Source: Microdochium bolleyi | Lineage: Eukaryota > Ascomycota > Sordariomycetes > Xylariales > Microdochiaceae | DNA length: 64,000 nucleotides | Assembly: GCA_001566295.1 (NCBI GenBank) | Contig: KQ964270.1 | Location: forward strand, 294,784-358,783 | Reading direction: 5' to 3' | In this document: piece by piece, positions 22,301-32,660 of the stretch | Layout of the letters: each line of letters starts with the position of its first letter | Position numbering within the stretch: position 1 is the first letter of the stretch | Notes under the pieces: generated by a model | Told to the model about the DNA's origin: nothing | Seen by the model: only the letters and a program-made list of their open reading frames with translations | Databases searched by the model: none | Program-made: the position numbers and the translations under genes

Positions 22301-24219
22301 CGGGTCAGACAAGTGCGGAAACCCCGGCAGACACAGGGAGGCGACGCACTGGGAAAGTAGAGGCAACTGTGCGAAGCTGTTCGGGTATTTCCTCGCGAGG
22401 CGCTGAGGGAACGGGAGGTTTTTTGACTGATGCCGTTGCTGGTATCTGGTTAGAGTGCTAGATAGGGGTCGCGTCCGTGGTTGCGAGATCGATGTCAGTG
22501 ATGATTCTTCCAGTAATGGACACACGAACCGCCTAAACTCTCCCATGGTTGTCCCCCGGGACAAAGGAGTACTTGGCCATGGCGGATTGCTTGTTCACAT
22601 AGATTCACACAGGTTCAGGCATCTAGATATCTAACCACATGGCCGGTTTATCTAGAGTAGGCAGGTAGCACTCGCCAGTAACGTACCTTTACTGACATGA
22701 CTGTGTGGATCGCAGGGTCGTTACTGCTATAAGTTCAGGATTTGATCGAAATGTAGCTAAGTACGACAGTCCGTGAGGTTGCCATATATTTGTTATTGGA
22801 TATCCCGAACTGGGCAGCAATCTGACATTGTTCGAGTTCGAGATCCCCATGCTCAAACATTATGCTACTTCTTCCACCAGCATGGGTGAAATACTCACTT
22901 AGAGGCTGAACAACTCCTAAACCGCCATGTATACATTCCTCTGCAAATTTTACCCTCATCCTCGGTCGCACACCCTCGTCGCTGCCTAGAATCCCCTGGC
23001 ACTGCTCCTGAGCTCGCCACGCACGATTCTCCCTGCGCCGAGGCCTCGTCCGCCGGACCGCTTCCTGCGTACCAGTGCCCCCCTGGAGGCATAACTCACT
23101 CGACCTTCTCAACACGCTGTGATATAAACCTGGCAAGGAGCAGACACGCCTACTATCAAGAGATTCTCCGGGCAAGTTGGACCCTTCCCCCTCGTGCCTC
23201 CCAAGCCCAAGGAAGGAAACTATCGTACATACAATGATCCGTTGAGCACAGCGCGGCCCACATTGTGAAACCACACCGTCGTCGTGGTTGCCACCAGCTT
23301 ACCTTGAGCCCAGATATTTCCTCGAATAACGATGACCAAGAAAGGGGCCTGCCGAGTCCCGACTTATATTCTGTAATTCACCCTCATGATTAAATTCGAC
23401 GCCCTCCTCGCTCCGGCATCCACGGCCCGAGAGAGCAGTCTGCGCCGCCATGAGGTCTCTCTCTCTCTCTCCCCCATTGGAATTCCGACCCTTCAGCAGT
23501 ATCTACTTTTCATAATCTCCCAACGGGCGGTACATTGGGAACAAGCTCATTCGCCAGCCTTTTGAATGACCTTGTAGGTCTCTGGATCCCCTGAATCTTC
23601 TGGACCTCCTGCGCTAGGATCTTAACTGCAACTGCTACGCTGCCCAGCAACCGTCGTTGGTGAACCCCCATCCGCAGCAAGGTGCTCGCAGCCTTTTTGG
23701 GAGGGACCATCCCATGGTCTACCTGCTCGGCAGGTGTGTACTGGGTAGGGCTGTGCCCATGGTCCCTCTCGGAGCTCCAGATGCTTTCCGTCCAGACCGA
23801 GCGCAAAGTAAATCTTGGTCCAGTAGAGCGTCTCAAGTGGTCCTCTTCTCGGAACCGGCTTGGGGATCGGAACACGTAACGCACTGGAGGCTGTGTTTTC
23901 AGCGTGTTTTGTTTGTTTGTTTGGTGTATCAGTTGAAATGCTCTTTATGGATGGATTCTTGTCTAAGCGATGGTGTAAAAGGGGTATCTCTGAGTCTCCT
24001 CCCACTGAAGAAAAGTCGCAGATAAGCCTTCTTGACAATGCTGCAAGTTTCAAAAGGTAATGGTGATGAGAACGCCCGTGTTCATGCCCCTCCCACCCTA
24101 GGAAAAGCTGCCTCCATCAATGATCTATTCGTGTCCCGCCTGCAGGTATACTATCGTTTTCATGCCCGACCATCGGGGTGCCCAGGCCTTGGCTCAGCCT
24201 CTAGTGTCTTTGCCATGCT
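19357..24219. other. Gene-sparse block of 4.9 kb
   Basis: Only short, overlapping, domain-free frames were found on either strand; the longest is about 225 codons at 19607-20284 and lacks coding character. There are no transposon proteins, long terminal repeats, obvious AT-rich decay or tRNA boxes. A TC microsatellite lies at 23456-23471. The 3' end abuts the stop codon of the inositol polyphosphate kinase gene. Promoter sequence for PTR2 and possible untranslated RNAs cannot be excluded. Confidence 0.5.
23456..23471. repeat. (TC)n microsatellite
   Basis: Eight TC dinucleotides followed by a short C run. Confidence 0.9.
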
Positions 24220-25553
24220 TTATTCTGCCAACTTTTCGAAGATCTTCAATAGGCCCCGGACGCCGAAGAGAATATTCTCGTCCGGACCCTGGCCCGGCAC
24301 GAATCGGGCGTGGGCAAAGTCGATGAGCCTCAGAGAATAGATCTTGGGGAATGTGCTCAGATCCTCATCCTCATCGTCGTCGTAGTCGTAGTCCTGGCCG
24401 GTGTGTCTTTCATCCTCGCCCATGCCGATACCGCTGTCAATTCTACTGCTGGAGCCGGCCGCCTCAAGCTTGGTCTGACTGACCGTATTCGTGCGCTTGG
24501 CCTCGGCAATGGCTTCCCGCAGAGCCTGCCCTTCACCCTCGAAGACGAAGAGCAGACTGGCGGAGTACATGCGCGACTCGTTTCGCTCGAGGACATCCTG
24601 AACCCGGCGCAAGTCCTCGGCGAAAAGACCGGCGACTGTCTTGCCCAGGTCCACATCGATGCCGGCATCCTTGTTGAAAATGAAGGACCCAATCTTCTCA
24701 ATTATGTTATCGTCGTTGACCGTGAGCCGGCCCCAGTCCTTGTCGTAGATCCTGTACTGTTGCGCGTCCAGCTCCTTGGTATCCGAGGAGCCCTTCCACG
24801 TCCGCATGCCGGCGACACGGAAGCCGTGGTTCTTGTGCGTTGTCTCCTGGGCGATCTTGTCAAATCTTTCCTTCTTCGCCTGAGGGGCGTCATCGGCCCA
24901 TAGCCGCAGACCCAGCTTGGCGTCCATGATGTTTGGGTGCTTGAAGCCAAAAGAGGCATTCTCGAGCACGACCGCCCGGTCCGTATCGATTTTGCGCGTT
25001 TTACCCTCTTTTGGTTTCCACTCGCCCTTGTCCGCAGGCTTTTGCGCCTCCTCGGCCTTTGGCTCGGGTGGTGTGGCCGTCTCTGTTGGGGGAGGGTAGT
25101 ATGCGGCTCGGTTCTCAAGATGCAGATGCGACTGGATCTCATGCTTAATGGCTGTCGGGATGTCGGCATGCTCGACAAGATCGGGAATCTGGGCGTGGAT
25201 TTGCGCCTCGCTGGTGTGTTCGTTAAGGATGAGTGTGCCTATGTAGAGGGGCATGATCTCGGAGAACTCGGGATGCTTGGCGTGCGCGCTCTCGTAGAAT
25301 TCGACCTCGGCCTTTGTGCACGGCTTGATGAACAGCTCGCCGTCGGCATCGCACATGGTGCCGGCACTATGCGAAGTAGAAGCTGCGATTAGCGCAACGA
25401 AAGGGACAGGAACATTGTGGCAGAAGCGCCGGACGCGGTGACTCACTGTCCGGCGACGGCGAAGTTGTAGTCGACGAGGTCGTCCTGCTTGGGGATGTCG
25501 CGCTCTTTGGCGGACAGCGATCGCCCGTTGGCGTCGCGCGTGTTGGACATCAT
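24220..25553 (-). CDS. ARG82: Inositol polyphosphate multikinase (Arg82/Ipk2 type)
   Basis: Exons are 25553-25447 and 25366-24220 (minus), giving 417 residues. The splice rebuilds FAVAGHAGTMCDADGELFIKP, the conserved N-terminal block of IPK kinases. The inositol-phosphate-binding P-x-x-x-D-x-K-x-G motif is PNIMDAKLG at 180-188. The C-terminal ATP-site block is SLRLIDFAHARF, with GPDENILFGVRGLLKI after it. These define the IPK family (PF03770). The N-terminal architecture fits a multikinase, which phosphorylates Ins(1,4,5)P3 to InsP4/InsP5 in nucleus and cytosol. An acidic run (DYDYDDDEDED) just before the last motif recalls the aspartate-rich tract of yeast Arg82. Two Met codons open the frame (25553 and 25550). 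A longer open frame upstream to 26121 is not homologous and was excluded. Confidence 0.88.
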
Positions 25554-26389
25554 CTTGGCCGCCGAGCTTCGCAAATTGCGTTGGACCTGGCGGTACCGGA
25601 GCGGGAGCTTGATGAGGTTGGGATGGTGGGGGTGGCCGCAGACGGATGATGCGCCACTGTTCAACTTTTGACGCGCAGGACAGGACCTGGCACTGCGCGA
25701 TTTGAAATCGGAAGACAGCGGTGATGAGGGTGTCGCGAAGGCAATCTGGTCGGTGTCTGAGGACGCGGGAAGAGGAGGCAAAAGTGTCTGGTGGCGTGAG
25801 GGTGCCGATCCAAGCAGGAGCGCGGACCGGATGGCGGTGCTTTGGCCTTTTTTGTGGAGGAGCGAGGACGGACTCTGGGTTGGAGGCAATTGCGGGATGG
25901 GCAGGATGCAAGGAGGGGGCGCGGGCCCCTGACGCAAGAGGGTGCGCGCGCAGCAGGATGGGCCAACTAGACCCTGGAGAAGCGACGTCAAGCGACAGGC
26001 GCAGCGGCCGGCTCCAGGGGCGGCGTGTCTGACAGACGACTGTCAGTCGGTCTGCGTCTGGCTGCAGTGGAAGGATCGGGAGAGGCGGCAGCGCTAGCGA
26101 CGGCCGGGTCTGCAGACACACCCCCTGTGGCGAATAGGAGGGCAGTGCCTCCTCGAGGTCCCCGGATTCTGCTGAGGTGGGTGGCTGGCGAGCCTGGTGG
26201 GCGGCACCACGTCGTCGGGTAAGCTGATGCTGGGCAATGCGTAGGGCGAGCAGGGCGGTGTGGCAGCAGCTGCCAGGACGAGGTCAGGCGGGCAGGCGGG
26301 CGGTGCTGGGATGACGACAACCGAAAGCTGGCGGTTTGTGTCTGGGCGACAACAGGTTTTTAATACCTGCGGCAGCGTGACAGGCGAGA

Positions 26390-26416
26390 CAGGGACGACA
26401 GGGACGACAGGGACGA
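26390..26416. repeat. 9-bp tandem repeat, about 3 copies
   Basis: The unit CAGGGACGA is repeated three times head to tail. Confidence 0.85.
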
Positions 26417-27101
26417 GTGCCGTCAGGTCAGGTCTTGATGCCCGAGGCGCAGCCTGCATCTTGTCGCGCGCCTGCGACCTGACATGGGAATGCATGGCAG
26501 GCGCGGCCGGCATCATGCACTTTCCCATGCTGCGCCGCCCTCAGCCGCCCCAGCCAAAAGAGAGGCAGAATGCCCACCGGCCACAGGCAGCAAAGATGCC
26601 GCATGCAGACCCATCGGTGGCCTCCCAGGTGCTCAGCGCCCTCAGCTCAGCCCCTTGCTGTGCTTGGGCACCCGAGGCGAAGAACAGCGCTTCCGCAAAG
26701 GCCATTGTCTCGTACTCGAGGTGGAGTATCCCAGGAGCCCAGTGGGATAGGGCCAACCTTTGAAGCCCGGAGATCCGTGGATGCCTCAGGCCACTCGCTG
26801 CTTCACACCATGTCGAGCATGCATGCTTTTGACACGTGCCCCACAGCAACCTTCCCTGGTGCTTCCAGAAGTCTATTGGGTCTCTTTCTTGTTGCACAGT
26901 ATCCCCGAATGGGACTCGGAGGGTTACACGACACGGTGAGATTCTCTCGTGCAGATGGTGGGTAGGCTGATCTGACGCAGTCAAGTGTCATCACAAGCAC
27001 GTCCGCAGCCTGCAACCAATGACCGTGGCTAATAAACAAGAATCACATGGACGAATATGGGACTTAATTGTGATAAACGCTCAGTGGTCCTATAGGTCCC
27101 C

Positions 27102-27139
27102 TATCTGAAGACGAATTCGTTCTGCTGAGAAAGGTCTCT

Positions 27140-27175
<36 letters not shown>

Positions 27176-27317
27176 GTTCGATTGGTCGCCAGGAAAGAAG
27201 CAGGATGGGGGCAGAGTGTGGTGAATCTCCACACGGATTATTCGTGCTTGGTATTTGCACCTGCCTGCNNNNNNNNNNNNNNNNATCTGAAGACGAATTC
27301 GTTCTGCTGAGAAAGGT

Positions 27318-27357
<40 letters not shown>

Positions 27358-27450
27358 GTTCGATTAGTCGCCAGGAAAGAAGCATGATGGGGGCAAAGTG
27401 TGGCGAATCTCCAAACGGATTATTCGTGCTTGGTATTTGCACCTGCCTGC
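27102..27450. repeat. Poly-G locus present twice around an N gap
   Basis: Two near-identical units of about 166 bp (27102-27268 and 27285-27450) flank a run of 16 N (27269-27284). Each has the same left flank ending AGAAAGGTC, a G homopolymer (35 G at 27140-27174; 38 G at 27319-27356), and the same right flank from TGTTCGATT to CACCTGCCTGC. The copies differ at only a few bases. The simplest reading is one genomic locus assembled twice at contig ends, because the G run could not be sequenced through. A real tandem duplication is the alternative. Confidence 0.9.
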
Positions 27451-27752
27451 AATAAAGAGGCTTGATCCATATAATTTCAACATAAGAAAGAAGTGTCTAT
27501 ATGTGTAGGAACCCCTCCGTGCTCAAGTACCGGGGATGAAATCGCTCTCAGCTTCTCTCTGCATATCCCCCCTATCAATGTCCCCGCTCGCGCGCTCATG
27601 CTATATCTATAAACTGTCTAAAAGAGGAAGACTCAACTGAAACGATTCTTCCGGGCGAGCTCTTCGCCGGAAAAGATGACCGAGGAAACCAAAAATAACA
27701 TTCAACAGAAAAAAGAATGGTGAGAGAGTGTCTGTGTCGACGTTACACACAC

Positions 27753-28817
27753 CTAGCACACCGCTGCAGCAAGACGGCTTCCCTGCTCGTCGTTGCTCGT
27801 CGTGTTTGCCTTGGCCTTGGCCATCGCCGCAACCTTACCGCAGCTGGAACTACTGCTCGTCGCCGCCGGCAGCGCTGCCTCCCCAGCGGCCTCTGCCCGC
27901 TGCGCCGCCTCGGCCGCCTTGTTCAGGAAGCTCAGGTACGTCTGCCACCCGATGGCGATCCCGCCCGCGAACAGGCTGCGGAACTCGATCGGGATGAAGG
28001 CGAAGCTGAACGCCGTCACCGCGGGCCACAGCTTCAGGCTGTTGACCATGCTGACGGGCACGGCGCGCTGGATGCGCTCCAGAGCCTCCTGGGGCGTGCT
28101 GCCGGACAGGAGGGAGTGGGAGCCGAAGAAGTAGCTGTTGAAGATGGGCGTGAAGAGGGCCTGGTTGATGGCGACCTTGACGAAGATGGAGAGCGCGCGG
28201 GAGGGGTAGTTGAAGTTGGACGAGAGGAAGAGGAACCAGTGCCACCCGGGGACGGCGGCGAGACCGCCGATGAACATGGAGCGCAGGGCGCGGACGGGGT
28301 CGTACTGGGAGGCGAAGGAGGGTGGTTGTGATGTCTCTGCTGTTTTTTGTTGTCGCTTCCCTCGCTGCTCCTGTTGCGATGCCGAAGTGTCGTTACTGGT
28401 GTCGCAAGTGGTGGTGGTAGTGGTGTCGCGCCCGATGTATTGCGCGCAGACGTCGCCCAGGAAATAGATGACGAGCGTCGCAGCCGTTTGCATGACATAC
28501 GGCCTGCGGCGCTGGGCGGCAGCGTAAGCCTCGCCCGCGCGGGTGACAGGCCCGAGGCGTTGCCAGAATGTTACCGCCGGTGTCGCAGGTGGCGGGATGG
28601 GCGCCGCAGGGGTCGGGATCGGATCTTGTGATTTGGCATGAGTTGGTGGCGGTGATGGTGTCGCCTTGCTGCTGTTGGGTTTCGGAGGTTGCGAGTGTGG
28701 TGATGGCGGTTGTTGTGTCGACTGCGCGCGGCGGCTTGGTGTGGAAGGGAGGCGGCGCGGGCGTGTGGCCAGGAGGTGCCGCCGAAGTGCGGCGTGGAGG
28801 GGTGTGGAGGGCACCAT
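27753..28817 (-). CDS. SYM1: Mpv17/PMP22 family protein (Sym1-like), mitochondrial inner membrane
   Basis: A single exon of 354 codons. The N-terminal 80 residues are Arg/Ser/Pro-rich and free of acidic residues at the start (ALRRHLLATRPRRLPSTPSRR), as expected for a mitochondrial presequence. The family core begins at YAAAQRRRPYVMQTAATLVIYFLGDVCAQ. It continues with VRALRSMFIGGLAAVPGWHW, KVAINQALFTPIFNSYFF, and the diagnostic SLKLWPAVTAFSFAFIPIEF followed by RSLFAGGIAIGWQTYLS. Yeast Sym1 supports metabolism under heat or ethanol stress, and Mpv17 forms an inner-membrane channel. A Thr/Ser/Gln insertion between the first two helices and an Ala/Ser-rich C-terminal tail make it longer than the usual 200 residues. 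Confidence 0.88.
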   Translation of the reverse strand: MVPSTPLHAALRRHLLATRPRRLPSTPSRRAQSTQQPPSPHSQPPKPNSSKATPSPPPTHAKSQDPIPTPAAPIPPPATPAVTFWQRLGPVTRAGEAYAAAQRRRPYVMQTAATLVIYFLGDVCAQYIGRDTTTTTTCDTSNDTSASQQEQRGKRQQKTAETSQPPSFASQYDPVRALRSMFIGGLAAVPGWHWFLFLSSNFNYPSRALSIFVKVAINQALFTPIFNSYFFGSHSLLSGSTPQEALERIQRAVPVSMVNSLKLWPAVTAFSFAFIPIEFRSLFAGGIAIGWQTYLSFLNKAAEAAQRAEAAGEAALPAATSSSSSCGKVAAMAKAKANTTSNDEQGSRLAAAVC

Positions 28818-30051
28818 GGTCGCTTGCGTGGCTGTTCCGCGGTGGATGATGGTCGTCGGAGGTTTGAAGATGTGTTATGAGGACTCGTAGGCAAACATGT
28901 TGTGGTTGCGACCGGGCGGGCTGTCGTTGTTGGGAGGAATGCTTGGTGAAGACGGTGGTCTCGTGCGCAGAAGACAACCCCGTGAGACAATATTCGAAAT
29001 GACGGCCGCACGGGGTCAGGGGTCTCGCCCGGCTTCGGCCTGTGTCGGCAATAGCCCCGGCTGGTGCTAAATCTGGGCCTGAAAAAACTCTAGGTATGTC
29101 ACGCAGAAGTCACTTTTTGACACCAAGATCGCGCAGTCGAATGCCCAGCACTCCACCTAGACCGACCAAGTCTACAAAACCCTCGCTAATAATACGTACG
29201 TTGCGTCATTTAAGACATCAGTTACTCAAATGTCAGCCGGGATTCCTTTACTGGTGCTTCGACAGAACCGCCTTGATAACAAGAGGCCTGCGTACATCTG
29301 GAAGTTGACGCAGGCGGCTTACATAAAATACATGCAGGATACTTGGAGGCAACGGTTTCCAGAAGAATCCCCGACGCCTGTCAGACTGTGTTTTCCGGAA
29401 TGGCCCGGCGGCGCAGCGGGGCTCCCGCCCGGAAATCATCCATTGCCATTGTTCTGAGCGGACGCCGTGACGGGAGAGATGTCGTGCAGGTTCCTCGCAC
29501 ACTCACCTCGAGAAGTGGTTTAGAGACGTGGTTCATCATTGCGACATTCGGCAACGCATCAGAAAAAGACCGTCTGGTGGTGTAGGTGTCATTCTAGGCG
29601 TCTCCAAACGCGGCTGTGGACGTGGAAGCTGTGGCTTTTGCACAACGATAAGACGGGCCCCCCCTTCTGCGAGAATGTCATCAACCATTGGAGACCACGA
29701 TGGCAGGCAGCTGATTTCCTGCTATTGCTTTATGGAATGGAACAATTCCGCCCATGCTCAGCCATGTCAAACACCCTGAGCAATGCGTAGTCCTTCTAGA
29801 GCTGCTCAGTCCAGTATGATGGTTGCACTTGAACACTCGCAAGCCGGACGCAACCCCTCATTGGCCGCAGCACACCTGCAGCTGCTCGTGTCTCAATTCC
29901 AACCCCGGATTTCAAGCCAGCCTGGCCAGAGTGATCAACGCGTGATATCACTCTGGACGCCTCACACAACTCTTCTTTGCATCCTCGTGGTAATTGCCCA
30001 GGGCCTTCGCAGTGCTGAACCAGGACCACCCGCTCTGTCATTGTATTCACC
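28818..30051. other. Divergent promoter region
   Basis: About 1.2 kb between the Sym1-like gene (minus) and the copper transporter (plus). There are no recognised genes. Short frames at 29042-29308 and 29528-29790 have no domain or coding bias. Confidence 0.5.
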
Positions 30052-30897
30052 ATGAACCACTACGAGCACCACCCGCCCCTCGGCGGCAGCCACCAGGACA
30101 TGATGATGCCGGGCCACGACCACCACGACCACCACGCCCACCACCATGACGATCCTCACGCCGGCCACAACCATGCCGCCGCTGCCCACGCGCATCACGG
30201 TGGCCACCACCACCATCACCACCACGGGCACGGCGCCGACGCCCTGGCCGCTGGACCCCAGTGCAGCATGAACATGCTCCTCAACTGGTCCACCACCGAC
30301 CTGTGCATCTTCTCGCACCAGTTCCGCATCCCCGCCGACAGCTGGCCCCTCTGGGCCGCGGGTCTGCTGTTCGTGTTCCTGTTCTGCGCCGGGTACGAAG
30401 GGTTCAAGGCGTACGGGAGGAGCTATGATCGGTGGGTCAAAGGGGAGCACCAGCAGCTGCTGGACCTCGTGGTACGGAGGAGCGGTGGTGATGATGATGA
30501 TGGCGGTGACGAGGCCTGCTGCTCCACGACGCCGTCGACCTCGTCGTCCTCCGGGCTGGAGATGAAGGCTACTGCCACGTCCGCCGCCGCCGCCACTCGT
30601 AGGAACAAGGCCGCGCCGGCATACGCCGCCAGTCTACCAGCCTCTGCATCACCACTGCAGAAGCAGCAGAGCGCAGCAGCAGCGAGCTTCGCCGCCCGCA
30701 AGAAGTACACCCGCGCCGCGCTCTACGCCGCCCAGTACCTCTACGGCATGCTCGCCATGCTGCTCTTCATGACGTACAACGCGCAGGTCATGCTCGCGTG
30801 CACGCTCGGCGCGGGCGCCGGGTTCCTCAGGTGGGCGAGCGACGTCCCCGGCGGCGGTGGCGAGGAGGAGGAGGAGAAGAGTGGTGCTTGTCACTGA
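30052..30897 (+). CDS. Ctr-family copper transporter
   Basis: An intronless gene of 281 residues. The N-terminus is very rich in His and Met (MMMPGHDHHDHHAHHHDD and a run of seven His), as in metal-collecting tails. The first membrane segment follows NWSTTDLCIFSHQF and reads WPLWAAGLLFVFLFCAGYEGF. The second carries the Ctr M-x3-M motif (MLLFM), and exactly twelve residues later comes the GxxxG packing motif (GAGAG) of helix three. These hallmarks identify a trimeric Cu(I) importer. The roughly 120-residue cytosolic loop between helices one and two is long and contains GGDEACCSTTPS, a possible Cys site. The tail ends in EEKSGACH. It could act at the plasma membrane or vacuole; the sequence does not decide. 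Confidence 0.88.
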   Translation: MNHYEHHPPLGGSHQDMMMPGHDHHDHHAHHHDDPHAGHNHAAAAHAHHGGHHHHHHHGHGADALAAGPQCSMNMLLNWSTTDLCIFSHQFRIPADSWPLWAAGLLFVFLFCAGYEGFKAYGRSYDRWVKGEHQQLLDLVVRRSGGDDDDGGDEACCSTTPSTSSSSGLEMKATATSAAAATRRNKAAPAYAASLPASASPLQKQQSAAAASFAARKKYTRAALYAAQYLYGMLAMLLFMTYNAQVMLACTLGAGAGFLRWASDVPGGGGEEEEEKSGACH

Positions 30898-31145
30898 TGC
30901 TTGATTTTATCTTTGCTTGCTGCACGATGAGAGGGGCTCCCGCGGGACGGGAATTGGGCTGTTTTACATCGTCAACACACAAGTGTCACCAAACGGTCTA
31001 GTAGCTGAACCTGCCGTAACTGCTTGATGAATACTAGGCGAGATGGTCCTTCATTCGGTAGCATCGTTGATAAAATTGAAACTCGCTTTGATATCGCATG
31101 GTATAATCACAACTAGTTTGTACTCGTACACGTGAACAAACAAAA

Positions 31146-32660
31146 CTACAGCTTCGCAAATACGGTCGCCACCTCGCCGCCCATCTCGACGAGCGTGCTC
31201 TTGTTGCGCACCCACGCTTCGAGCCCGCGCCGACCGTTCTCCACGCCGAGCCCGCTCGCCTTCCACCCGCCGACGGCCATCTCGGCCGGCGACTCGCCCC
31301 ACGTGTTGACCCAGGTGATGCCGGCCTCGAGCTGGTTGATCACCCTGTGGCAGTTGTCAATGTCGCGCCCGACGACGCCCGCCGCGAGCCCCAGCTCGGT
31401 GGCGTTGGCGCGCCGCACGACGCCGTCAATGTCGGCCCCGTCGTAGGGCAGGATGGCCATGACGGGGCCAAAGATCTCCTCCTTGACGATCGCCATGTCG
31501 TCCGTGCAGTCGGTGAAGACGGTCGGCTGCACCCAGAACCCGCCCTGCAGCTTGCTGGGGACTCCCTCGGGGTGGCCCTGCCCGCCACCCGCCAGGAGCT
31601 TCGCCTTGTCCTCCTCGATGCCCTTGCGGATGTACTCGAGGACCTTTGTCCGGTGCGGTCCGCTGCTGAGCGGGCCGAGGTTCGTCGCCGGGTCGAACAG
31701 GTCTCCCGCCCGGACGTACTGCATCTTGCCGAGCAGCACGCGCTCAAACTCCTGCTTCAGGGCTTGTGGCACGAACACGCGCGTGCCGTTGGTGCACACC
31801 TGGCCCGTGCTGAAGAAGTTGGCCATCATCGCGACGTCCACGGCCTTCTCGACGTCCGCGTCCGGCAGGACCACGAGCGGGCTCTTGCCGCCGAGCTCCA
31901 TCGTCACGTACTTCATCCCGCCGGCCGCGGCGCCCGCAACCTTTTTGCCTGTGCTCACCTGGCCCGTGAAGCTGACCTTGGCGATCGCCGGGTGCGCGGT
32001 GAGGTAGCCGCCGACATCGCCCGCGCCGTAGACGACGCTGAAGACGCCGTCGGGCACGCCCGCGGCGTGGTAGATCTCGGCGAGGTACTCGGCGTGCAGC
32101 GGGGTGAACTCGCTGGGCTTGTAGATCATGCAGTTGCCTGCGGCGAGGCAGGGGGCCGACTTCCACAGGGCGATCTGGATCGGGTAGTTCCAGGCGCCGA
32201 TGCCCGCGCAGACGCCGAGGGGCTCCTTGGAGGTGGTGACCGAGGCCGAGGGCCGCAGGCGGAAGGACTCGCCGTTGAGCCCGCCGCTGGCGATGAGGCT
32301 GGCGAAGTACTCGAGGACGTCGGCGCCGGTGACGACATCGACGGCGGAGGTCTCCGAGTAGGGCTTCCCGGTGTCGAGAGTCTCGATGGCGGCGAGGGCG
32401 TCGTTGCGCTCGCGCAGGAGGGCGACGGCACGGTGCAGGATGCGGGCGCGCTCGATGGGCGGGGTGGCGGCCCAGGAGGGGAAGGCGGCCTGGGCGGAGT
32501 GTATCGCAGCGTCGACGGAGGACTTTGGGGAGGAGAAGACGCGGCAGACGGGCTTGCCGGTGGAGGGATCGACCGAGTCGATGTGCCCGGCCGAGGAGTC
32601 GGACGAGGGCTGGGGCCGGCCGGCGTAGATGGTGTGGCGGTCTGTCTCGCGGATAGCCAT
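31146..32660 (-). CDS. Betaine aldehyde dehydrogenase, predicted peroxisomal
   Basis: A 504-residue single exon. It oxidises betaine aldehyde to glycine betaine with NAD(P)+. The ALDH catalytic set is complete: Asn158 in GIGAWNYPIQIALWKS, Glu255 in MELGGKSPLVV, and Cys289 in GQVCTNGTRVFV. The protein ends in AKL, which fits the PTS1 consensus [SAC]-[KRH]-[LM]. The frame is open for 121 more codons upstream, but the ATG at 32660 begins the usual family N-terminus, so it is preferred. The gene diverges from choline oxidase (start 34000), the preceding enzyme in the pathway. The intervening 1.3 kb should control both. Confidence 0.93.
   Translation of the reverse strand: MAIRETDRHTIYAGRPQPSSDSSAGHIDSVDPSTGKPVCRVFSSPKSSVDAAIHSAQAAFPSWAATPPIERARILHRAVALLRERNDALAAIETLDTGKPYSETSAVDVVTGADVLEYFASLIASGGLNGESFRLRPSASVTTSKEPLGVCAGIGAWNYPIQIALWKSAPCLAAGNCMIYKPSEFTPLHAEYLAEIYHAAGVPDGVFSVVYGAGDVGGYLTAHPAIAKVSFTGQVSTGKKVAGAAAGGMKYVTMELGGKSPLVVLPDADVEKAVDVAMMANFFSTGQVCTNGTRVFVPQALKQEFERVLLGKMQYVRAGDLFDPATNLGPLSSGPHRTKVLEYIRKGIEEDKAKLLAGGGQGHPEGVPSKLQGGFWVQPTVFTDCTDDMAIVKEEIFGPVMAILPYDGADIDGVVRRANATELGLAAGVVGRDIDNCHRVINQLEAGITWVNTWGESPAEMAVGGWKASGLGVENGRRGLEAWVRNKSTLVEMGGEVATVFAKL

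Larger units (their letters stand above)
25554..27752. other. Intergenic region containing a scaffold gap
   Basis: About 2.2 kb without a recognised gene. It includes a 9-bp tandem repeat (AGGGACGAC-type, 26390-26416) and the poly-G duplication with an N gap at 27.1-27.45 kb, listed separately. The first part should contain the promoter of the inositol kinase gene. Confidence 0.55.

Noticed and set aside
22735..23274. 179-codon minus-strand frame in the gene-sparse block
   Set aside because: Composition resembles non-coding sequence. No domain, signal peptide or splice continuity was found.
25554..26121. Upstream extension of the inositol kinase frame
   Set aside because: The open frame lies in another reading frame joined through the intron and has no family similarity. 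Splicing to exon 25553-25447 gives the conserved N-terminus.
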